Shown here: in pieces, positions 54,601-64,000 of the stretch | Layout of the letters: each line of letters starts with the position of its first letter | Position numbering within the stretch: the stretch's first letter is position 1 | Assembly (NCBI GenBank): GCA_964035545.1 | Contig: OZ037766.1 | Location: 1,172,001 to 1,236,000, forward strand | DNA from: Bugula neritina | Lineage: Eukaryota > Bryozoa > Gymnolaemata > Cheilostomatida > Bugulidae | Reading direction: 5' to 3' | DNA length: 64,000 nt | Notes under the pieces: generated by a model | Database searches by the model: none | Told to the model about the DNA's origin: nothing | What the model saw: the letters and a program-made list of their open reading frames with translations, nothing else | Position numbers and translations under genes: made by a program

Positions 54601-57600
54601 TAGCTCATTGTAAACATTGGCGATTTTAAATTGAAACTATATTCTGTAACTAATTCTAAGCTATTTTAGACTTGATCAAATGCTGAACGCCCCCTCCAAA
54701 CTAGGCCATGTTAAATATTTTTCATTTTCCAAACCTCTACTTTCTAATTGTCTATTTTCTAATAGTCTATTTTCTAATAGTCTCTTGGTGATTTGTCTAT
54801 TTTAGAAATAGGCATTTTCCAATTGTCCTTTTCAAAATGTTGTGTCACATGAGCAGAACATTTATTAGGTGTCTGCAAATAACTCATCGAAGACACGGTC
54901 AGTTATTTTATGATGCTTTGACTTTTGGAGAGAGCAATTGAGTTTAATTGCTAAATAGAAAACATTCTTTTTATTGGAAAAATATGAGCAAGGAAACAGG
55001 AAATGAAATAAGATATACAATTAGCCAATAAGAATCCCAAATCAAATAAAACAGAAAATAATGTAGTTCAAAATAGAAATAATACGTACACAATCAGTCA
55101 AAGTACCCATATTAGTTTTAATGTATTCAAATTAAAAATCAAGTGGTCCTATTAGTTTATTCTATAAGTATTCATGGATAACTTTGACAGCTACAGCATG
55201 AGTGATAGTTGTTAAGATGAACTAGCATAAACAATTGACAGCATATGCTTTATTGGGCTATAGATCTACCTGACCATTTCTAAAAAAATTCAGTAGGTTA
55301 ATTGATCACAGCGGCTTTGCTATTTACGCCAGTTTTTTAAGTTAAACTCATCATTTTTTTAAAACTAAAAAAAACTTTAGATAAAAAGCTGAAATCTTCA
55401 TATTTACATGCAAACCCATGCAGTTAGAAAAAAATATTGTGTTTGACAACAACTGGTTTTTGTTTTTTTACGTTTGTTTTCACAAATCAATTTTTCACTA
55501 TGACTTGAGCATTTTTGAAAACCAATTTTCAAATACACAATGATTGCATCTTCAGTGCCTGGCATTACTCTTATTAATAATAGAATAATAAATAAAATAA
55601 ATTTCAAAGTTATTATGATGGCTGAAATTTTAAAACAGTTACAACTGGCTAGGTATTGTCTTCTTTAATATTTTATTCTAAATGATAGAATTATCATATT
55701 TTTACGAAACCTTTTGTTGATGAAATCAAACTAATCAGTGTTGTGCTACATACTTTTGTTGAAAATAGAATTCCTCACTTGGACATGTTAAAGTTTTTGT
55801 TTTGCAGACGGTAGATGACACTGTTGTCTTTTCCAACACCATCCTAAGTTCTGATGAAGTTGCAGCTGGCTCTGTCATGTTCTATGACTTGATCTATATT
55901 CCTTTCAAGTGTGTGTTTGCTGCTACAAGTAATGTCACTCAAGTAACCACTCAAGTTCCACGACTTATCATGAGACTTGAAGATCAAGGTAGCCTCCAGG
56001 GAAGGTAAATATGTATGTGAAAATTCAATGCATGAAATATACATGATATGTTTAAAATGGTGGCCATATTATCTGTCAATAATGGCAAAATATACTGAAA
56101 CAGTTTGCATGTCAAGACAACCTAGCTAAAATCATGGGTCATCACTGTCAGGTGTGTATGGGATTTTTGTTAGCCTAAGAGTATTTGCAGTTAATTAGAT
56201 AAGCTACTTCATATCTTTTTCAACAATAACATGTTGGTAAGAGATTTTTACAAAAGTGTCACTATAGATTGAAAAAAGAGGGTATAAACTGTCTTAAGTA
56301 GCTAGTAAATCATATTTTTGATCTTTTGGGGCAATTACAGCTTGAAGCTTTATAACGACCAATCAGATGATAGCAGCTCTCTTTCTCCACCAATTGAGCT
56401 ACGTCAAAGAGAAACTCTTTACGCAAAGTTGGAGCCAAGTGACTCTGGACTCAAACTGATACCAGATGAGTGCACAGTTTACTCTGAGCAGAGAGTAGCA
56501 AGTCAAAGGGTTATAGAGAATGGGTGAGATAGTATATTCTAGTATTCATGTGCAGTTATATCTGTCAAAGCTATCTAACATATATAGCTGGCAAGTGTGT
56601 ACTGATGCTATACCCACAATTATTTTTTTATGAAACGTCTAGAATGCAAGAATGAATCCATATAGCATTATAAAAGGTGTTTGTGGCCAACGCAGCTATC
56701 ACTGTGCATGCTTGAATTGTTGTAGGCATAGGCTCTATGGCATAATGTTTAAGTGAAACGTTAATAAAATAGGTAGTCTTGACTAACAATCTTGCAAAAT
56801 TTTCTATTGATTGGTCAAAAATATATAATATTATGTGTTGAGAACTATTAAGCAAAGAAAATTTTTTTATTTTATTCAAAGAAAAACGTGTATGTTCATA
56901 CTAGTTGAGAGTTTTAATGTATTCTAGGTTAGCTGCCACCTCTTTCACCAAGGTTCATACATCTGATGGCTACCAGCTCAGTTATCCTGCCTTTACTTTC
57001 CAAGGAGAAAAGGGAAAATACACATTGATTTGCAACTACTCTGTTGATGTGCCAACTACTCCATGTTTGAACTCTAGTTTTATTGTGTCACCTGAGGAAA
57101 TCGGTCAGTATATAAACTGTGAATGCTTATAGTTCATAGATTTTAACTGAGAAATAATTGCCCCCACTGGGAATCGAACCCGAGACTTCTGGCTTGCAAG
57201 CAAGTGTGCTAACCCATTACACCACGGGGACCACTGGGTAAACTCATCACTACATCTCACCCAGTTCTCTGAACTCCACTGGCCTATCTACTACCCCTTC
57301 AGTCTTCAGGCTCCCCTGGCCACTCAACTCCCTCAGAGTACTACTACACTTCACTAAAGGCCAAAATAGCTTGAAAAATGATTGCCCTCTCTGAGAGTCG
57401 AACCTGACACCTCTGGCTTGCAAGCAAGTGTGCTAACCATTACACCACGGGGACTACTGGATAAACTCATCAGTACATTAACTAAGCTGAATTCTTAACA
57501 AAATTTAATGAAATTGGTAGCAATAAAAACTTCAATAAAAAAAATTCCCCCGACGACCACCTAAACAATAGTGGCCCGGCCACTCCAAATCACAAAGAAA

Positions 57601-60600
57601 ATCAATATTTTGTTAATATCATTTATCTGAACACATAAATCTTGTAATGACTGTAGCCCAGGAAGCAATAACAAATTACTGTCATGGTCTGGATCAAACC
57701 CAGGAGTCTGAGATAACTATTGCCAACAAGACTGTCAAAGTACTTTGTGATTTGGACACACCTAATGGACCTTGGATTACGATTTTGAGACACACGACTG
57801 GAAGCTCTCTTTTTAATGAAAACTATACCACTTTTGAAAGGGGCTTCGGAAATGTGAGCCAAGACCATTTCATTGGTTAGTTTTAGATAAATTTTATATT
57901 TTTATTTAAGTTGTTGCGTAGGAGTATTTTATATTTTCAAAATGTTCAGAATTCATTCAATTTACTTAGCATATACAAGTATTGACATTAGAAAGAAGTC
58001 CTAGTTTGTGTAAATTGATAAGTCGTCCTTTGAATAAATCATAAAAAACGAAGCTATACTTTGATATTATTTTAGTTGTGTTGCATTGTAGAATGTAAGT
58101 TTATAGGGTAAAAAAATTCCTTTGAATAAATCATAGAAAAGAAGCTATACTTTGATGTTATTTTAGTTGTGTTGCATTGTAGAATGTAAGTTTATGGGGT
58201 AAAAAAATTCAGTGACAAAGTGTTTAGGTGCACAATACAATAAGTTTATATAGGCCTACCAAGAAACTAATTCATATCATTTGTCAACTAGATCTAATCA
58301 TCACATTAAAATAATTGTGTTTCAGGTCTAAAGTTTCTACACCTCCTCTCTCATGAACAACAAATTGAACTGAGAGTAACTCTTGGAGATGGAACTCTTT
58401 ATGCTGAATATGGTAATTTCAAAGTGGGTGGTCCTGAAACTCACTACATGATACAAGGTATGACTCATTCCCCTCTCACTTACTGCATGTATGCTAGTAG
58501 ATCATGATTATACATAACTGAGCAGAATTCATAGTAGGCTTGTGTGTGCATGGGTCAAATTGGATGTTTCAATATACATTTTCTGGTTTGTTCTGCTTTT
58601 CAGAATTGTCTGGGTACCAGGGAACAGCTGGTGTTCTTACAGATGAAGTGTCACAGAGGATGCTGGGAATGAAATTCTCTACATACGATAGAGATAATGA
58701 CCAGTGGGCAGATGGAAACTGTGCTAGTATGTGTTGAGAACTCTTTGTAGTATTGAAATCCATATTTTCTAGTTTTGCTAAAATAACTGAAATACTAATA
58801 CTAAAATGATACACATTATCATTTTTAATGTTTTTCATTAGCTGCAATCTTAAAGCATTGAACTATAGCCAATATAGTATATACTGCCATTACTCTAAAT
58901 TATGTAATTTGAATCTCAATCTACTAGCACATATCTAGATTGTTCGCAGTCACCGAAAACTTGTTCTTGTTTTTAAGACATTTCATTGGGTTATAAATCA
59001 ATAGATTGATAACTTTTTCTTGTTGAAGTTAAGCTAACTTACATAAAATATAATTGAAACTTATTATTTCTGTTTTTCTTCTAGACAGTTACAGAGCCAT
59101 GGGCTGGTGGTATGACCAATGTCTTCAAACCTGTCTGACATGTGAACCAATTGTTTACTATCAACAGAGCTTACCGTCTGAGGTCAGCATGAAGGTCAAG
59201 GTCAACAAAGCAGGTTAGAATAAACCATGTTTAAACTTTTGAAGTTTAAACTAAAGTCTATAGAAATTAAGAAGATCAACAATCCAAAACTAACTTATAA
59301 TTTGATTGCCTGTACTGTCTTCAAAAATAATAAATATAAACTAATCTTAAGGGTTTAAACTGTAATTACAAGACCACACACTGAGTGCCAGTACCATATT
59401 ATGATTTATATTATCAGATAATAGACAAGTATCTTAGTTTTTATCTCATAAAAACTTGATGCCCAAAGCTTCATCTTAAACTTAATTTAGCAAATAGTGG
59501 TTACAGTACATGCAGTTCTTAGATCATAGAGCATAAAGTTATTATATGTTCTTTATGCATAGATGCGGCGCAAAAAGGCAACACCGGGTCCCACCATTCA
59601 CAAGTCGTTGACAGCTCTCAAGTAGAACTCAGATGCACTTCAACCAGTATGCACTTCTCTATAAACAGCTCAGTTTTAGTTGGTCTCAGCCCATTGGACT
59701 TACAACCCTTAATGGAAAACTGTCAGGGGTTTACGGCTACCACCCTCAATGGTCAATACGAATACTCTATACCTCTTCTAAATTGTGGAGCGCAAATACA
59801 GGTCAGAAATTTTTGATTTGGTCAAAATAATTGTTTTCAACTTTTGGACATGTATAAAATGAAGATAAAAGTCTTTTTAAAATGGTAAATAAAATGTTTA
59901 AAATATTTAGCAAAATTTTGCAATAGTATAGGGTTTTTTACACAGTCTACCTACTATGTCCTATGACCAATATTTATATTGTAAATATATCAATTAATAA
60001 ATTATAAATGTTATACAGTATTTAAAATTTCATTTTGTTGTTTGATTGCAAAAGTCATTTTGGGAGTGTAATGAGAAATATTTTTAGAAATTTAGCTTAA
60101 TCATTGGGCACGCTATATAGTATACTTTAAAACTTATTTGTAAACTTCATATAGCTGTGTTAATTAAGACCCTATGCTACGCACATTTCATAGGTGGAAG
60201 GGGACAATTTGATTGTTACCAACTCCCTTGTCTACTCCAGTAACATAAGTTCTGAAGTTAAACACTTCTCTGACATCATCTTGACACAAAGCTGCAGATA
60301 TCCACTTAACAACTACTCAAGTTCTGTAGAATACACTGTGAGACCAGAGAACTACACTTTCACTGCAGAGAATGACGCAGAAGCCTATTTTGATATCCAG
60401 TGAGTCGTTATATCTTTTATAAAATTAGATTTCATGAGTTTTATAATTAAAAGAGTATATAAACTGATAAATTTGGGAGTACTTTTTTTAACTTCTTAAG
60501 CTTTTGTAACTATTTTAAATAAAAATGAAATAATACTATATTTATAATAATATTGAAGACTAGCAACAAAAATAGTTTCCAACGATAAATAAATTCCTAA

Positions 60601-62416
60601 AATAAACCACTGTGCTGTGAGTATCGCCATTTAAGGCATTTGAAATTACTAAATATTATTATGTTTTAATATACATATTATATTATTTTTATGACAACAA
60701 ACAAAATAGCTTTTATAATAATTATAGATCATCTATTTTTAGAGCAAAATCAACCATGCACTGTGTGAGCATACTTTCATGGCATTCAAAATGATTCTAC
60801 ATTATGTTTCTTATTATTACAGACTAGATGTGTTCACTGATAAAGAGTTCAGAAACCTGTTGGAAACTGACAGTGCTATCAGTATCCATGAAGGAACCAG
60901 ACTGTTTGGAGAACTGGGAATTTCAACCAGCACCTCAGATCTGAGAGTTTCACCAAAAGACTGCAAGCTGACTCCAACAAGCAATGCTAATGACCCAGCT
61001 GCTCAAATGGTTATCCAGAATGGGTAATACTTGTAGTTTCACATATCATATAATACATACAAAAATACCAATACCTCAGCAGCAAATTTCCTTGTTTTCA
61101 TTTTGATAATAGTAATACCATTACATCATTTTTTACTTTTGGCATACCAGTATATAAGTAGAAAGCTTGAAGTTTAATATATCTGCATTGTATGAAACTA
61201 TTACGTACAGCAGTTACAGTTTCTTCTATATACCACTAGAAAGTAAAGACAATATTTTAATGCATGATATCAAGGCAGAAGATATTAAATTATGTCTTAG
61301 TTGAAGATTTTCAAATCTCTCTAAGTGTACATTATGAAATTTACCCCAAAATTTAAAGCAGTATAGATGGAAGTAAACTAAATAAAGCATTTGTTTACTC
61401 AACATTTGACTCATATAAAGTCAAAGTCAAGTAATAAATTGTGCTTGCCAAAGTTTAATTAAAACTAATATTGGTCATCATTTTATCTATCTATAATGAC
61501 TGATGGCTATATAGAAACACTATTTTAATAATATATTATACAGAAGCAAAAAATGCTGCCTTGTTCACCACAGCACCTTAACATCTGTTCTGGTGGTTTT
61601 AGATGTCGGACTGGATACTTGGCTACGGTACTGTCCAGTAACAAATTTCGTATGCTTTCAACTAGTTTTGTATCTCATACATCAAAGAACAGCTACCTTC
61701 ATTGTTCCGTGAACATCTGTGACCCTGATAATATGTCAAGGTAAATGTAGCTTCTAGCAAGATGAGCTGTAACTAAAGGTGACATTAATTAACATGACTG
61801 ATTCTTAAGTTTTATTGGATTAAGTCTTAAAAAAATTGATTGATTGATTGATTGATAAACTATTTTATCAATCAAAATCAATATAATATTATAATCATGC
61901 CAAGTTCAAGCACTTTGATTTTTAACAGTAACTGTTCTTTTTTCAAATATTTCATGCTATTAGTTTGTTAATGAAGTAACTAATATCTTAAAATCAGTGA
62001 CTGCATTAATCAGCTAAACAATCGGTAAAATGTTATTTTTATGAAATGGTAGAAGAATTTAACGTTTTGTGTTTCACACTAACACACAATTTTCTGTTCC
62101 ACTTTTCTAGTATTATTTTCTCAGAATTTACCAAGAGGAAATTATTTAATAATTGCTAGCAAAGCTCTCGATGATACTAGTTTTATAAAATATAGGCATA
62201 AACTTTATGCTTTGAGATAAGCGTGCATGGTCAATATGCACTTTGCAGTGTTTCTAATGAGTTATCAGTAAAACTCAATAAATATTGCCTACAATTTCGT
62301 TAAACTCCTACAAATAGTTTGTACTATCAACCTACCAACTCTGATGTTTCTCTGCTGTTTGTAGATGTGAGAGAAATTGTCCTCCCCTGTCAGACATTGG
62401 GAATACTCTTGGTTAA
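48612..62416 (+). CDS. Gene D: SRCR-EGF(x2)-ZP-fibrinogen-like-ZP protein with a poly-C frame break
   Basis: Exons: 48612-48683, 49422-49486, 50008-50133, 50586-50705, 52430-52552, 53037-53156, 53269-53447, 55808-56004, 56341-56523, 56928-57103, 57657-57875, 58326-58457, 58604-58726, 59085-59213, 59563-59801, 60194-60399, 60823-61023, 61603-61740, 62365-62416. Sum 2800 nt, one base off a whole frame. The error lies in exon 3, where a run of 16 C (50033-50048) replaces part of the SRCR sequence and leads to TAG at 50072. All other exons are open and splice in phase. Apart from that run: signal peptide 1-24, SRCR 25-127, EGF 128-208, first ZP 209-453, fibrinogen-like 454-654, second ZP 655-932. 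Exon 5 has a tandem CAG-CAG acceptor (52427 or 52430). It may be a real null or slippage allele, or a sequencing error in the homopolymer. Confidence 0.78.
50033..50048 (+). repeat. C16 homopolymer in the gene D SRCR exon
   Basis: Sixteen consecutive C in coding sequence, between the VCND and VVCRNLG motifs. The two flanks are in different frames as written. Confidence 0.95.
50750..51080 (+). repeat. TACACTGTATA-type tandem repeat, gene D intron 4
   Basis: Degenerate units such as TATACACTGTATATTCTACA. Same intron and same type as in genes A and B, but longer here. Confidence 0.8.
53611..53796. repeat. Foldback inverted repeat in gene D intron 7
   Basis: Left arm AAACTGCATCAACTGCTAGC and onward. 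The right arm, read as complement, repeats this and continues with CACTTGAAGATATTAGGA-like sequence to TGACTCACA. Arms are about 70 bases with a loop of about 45. It is a MITE-like hairpin, absent from gene B. Confidence 0.7.
54445..54850. repeat. Second foldback element in gene D intron 7
   Basis: Imperfect inverted arms (about 54445-54575 and 54683-54850) share ATGGCCTAGTYTGGAG, repeated AAAATAGAC units and CATTTYRAAAA ends. Arm lengths differ because of extra TCTATTTTCTAA units on the right. Confidence 0.65.
57160..57233 (-). mobile_element. tRNA-like sequence (SINE head), copy 1
   Basis: On the minus strand: TCCCCGTGGTGTAATGGGTTAGCA as the A-box and D-arm region and CGGGTTCGATTCCCAG as the B box, length about 74. 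In gene D intron 10, opposite to the gene. I take it as tRNA-derived repeat DNA, not a functional tRNA, because a second diverged copy with shared flanks follows. Confidence 0.6.
57382..57455 (-). mobile_element. tRNA-like sequence (SINE head), copy 2
   Basis: Minus-strand copy 222 bases from copy 1, with the same GTGTAATGGTTAGCACACTT segment and a B box AGGTTCGACTCTC. It shares the outer flank TGATGAGTTTAYCCAGT with copy 1. The acceptor-stem halves pair poorly. Confidence 0.55.
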
Positions 62417-64000
62417 AGTAGTATACATCTGCAGACGTACTACAGTGAATAATTCTGTTTTGACTTTCATTTTATTCGCTTTCAGTGTTCTTATCAATAA
62501 CGCTTCCAGATCACACTAAAATATTATTTACCTACTAGTATTATGAATTTTTTGATCGTTCATTTATACCTGTGCCAAGTTGGTTTTGTATATCTTACCT
62601 ATAGCTATTCTGGATTATGGATGCCACTCAAACTACAAGTATTATATGTAGAAGTGTTATAGAGTATATTATAGTGCTGTGGTTAAACTTTCTTACTGCT
62701 TAACATTTATAGGTCAAAATTGCTTTTAGTTTTCCTAAATATTATAGTTATTTCATGCATTATAAATATTATATATTGAAATACATATTAATTTGCAAGA
62801 AATGATATTGGATATTATCTATGTATATATAACTTCAAAGTTTAACAATTGACAAATATGTTTTTATGAAGTTAATACTGAAATATTGGTAGTAATTAAT
62901 TAGAAGCAAACACTTTGCTCTTGCCACAACAGAAAATAAACTGTTATGTAATATTAGCAGAACAAGCAGCAGCAGCAGCAGAAATAGTAGTTTACCATAA
63001 GATATAAGCATGATATAAGGCAGTCAATATATTTTGTTCAGATAAATCTTTTTCCGATAACACAGTCAATTTAATTGATTCTTTTTTCAAATATAATAGC
63101 ATTTGAATAGCTCATACAATATAGGGGCTATTTAGATGATATATAATATGATATAAAAATTGCAATATTAGCGTAATATTATCATGGCTCAAATTGCATC
63201 TGAATTTCACTATTTATTTCATATAGTTGGTTTTAATAGAAAGCATGCAATAACATATTTTTTCAGCAAGGGAAAATATTGTTTTTGAAAAAAATAATTC
63301 ACAATCATCCCGTTTCTACAACGAGTCTAGCTGAAGTTCTTGTTTCAACAACAACTTTGTCAATTAGATTACAGACAGAACATATGTGCATGAAGCTTGA
63401 AATTAAAATTTGCTCATGTATTTTATTGTTAAAATTAAAGTTGATAATGGAAACAATGATCAGCTAATAGACAAGCTACATAGTTTGTTGCTTATATGCA
63501 TGAGTTATCTTCTTTCCACTATATTTGTATCGAGTCGCTCATCGGTAATTTATATTTTTATCATGAAGTTTTCATCGAGTTTGTTCTGAGAGGTCAAGGT
63601 ACCTAAGCGTTTCCCGTTTATCATGTTTAAATTACAGCTGCAAGTGCAAGTCCCTAGAGGTAGATTACCAACTCCAAGTGTTGCTGAGTGTATTAATTAA
63701 AATTTAAATTTGTTGATAACTCACTAACCGAGGTTTTAAATTTTTTACCAAATATGCTATTGCTAGCATAAAACAAAAAAGGACTTCCTAACAATTATTA
63801 ATTAATTAATGCAGCATAATTATAATATTAAACCTTGCATATTCTAATAGTAATTCATATTCATATTGATTTTGATATTTCATTAATGATTATTTGCATA
63901 TTGATATTCATATTTATATTCATATTAATATTTACTAAAGTTATTTGTAGCAGACTGAGACTCAGTCTTATGTAGGTAGGTAAAGTCAAAGCCATCTGTA
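62417..64000. other. Gene D 3' flank and intergenic DNA
   Basis: AATAAA at 62935-62940 is a possible polyadenylation signal. A short (CAG)n lies near 62968, and a diverged CATATTCATATTGATATT repeat covers about 63846-63945. I see no further exon of the gene family. Confidence 0.5.

Noticed and set aside
57160-57455. Functional tRNA genes
   Set aside because: Acceptor-stem halves do not pair well, and two diverged copies share flanks, as expected for SINE heads.

Overview
The window is metazoan nuclear DNA, strongly AT-rich, from an invertebrate I cannot name. Genes are split into about 19 short exons with GT-AG introns. The products are extracellular domain mosaics (signal peptide, SRCR, EGF, ZP, fibrinogen-like). 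The repeats include a Ty3/gypsy-type LTR retrotransposon, a solo LTR, a hAT-like element, tRNA-derived SINEs, a TTAA-flanked MITE and long (AT)n arrays. There are no prokaryotic features.

The main content is a cluster of four paralogous genes, called A to D here. Gene A is on the minus strand (7273 down past position 1, 3' end outside the window). Gene B is on the plus strand (14179-22202), as are gene C (25107-44185) and gene D (48612-62416). I derived exon boundaries by hand. Exon lengths and phases match almost one for one, and B (2805 nt) and C (2796 nt) sum to complete open frames. Each encodes about 930 residues: signal peptide, group-A-like SRCR domain, two calcium-binding-type EGF modules (three in A), a first ZP module, a shortened fibrinogen-related domain, then a second ZP module that ends without a visible membrane anchor. 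I know of no standard family with ZP-fibrinogen-ZP order. The likely role is a secreted adhesion or recognition protein, which is inference only.

Layout: 1-21098 is a giant inverted duplication, with arms of about 10 kb around a spacer at about 10198-10321, that puts A and B head to head. The arms share exons, introns, TATA boxes and flanks, but differ by a solo LTR, AT-array expansions and one EGF exon. From 22203 to 25106 lies intergenic DNA with an orphan ZP exon. Gene C is stretched by SINEs, a MITE, a 29-bp minisatellite and an intact LTR retrotransposon with apparently identical LTRs (33224-37950). A hAT-like element (44851-46828) lies between C and D. Gene D carries a 16-C run that breaks the SRCR frame by one base, plus foldback repeats and tRNA-like repeats in its introns. 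The last 1.6 kb holds only 3' flank and simple repeats.

The four genes look like a young, actively diversifying cluster. Blocks of near identity that include introns alternate with diverged blocks, so gene conversion appears to be mixing exons among the paralogues.
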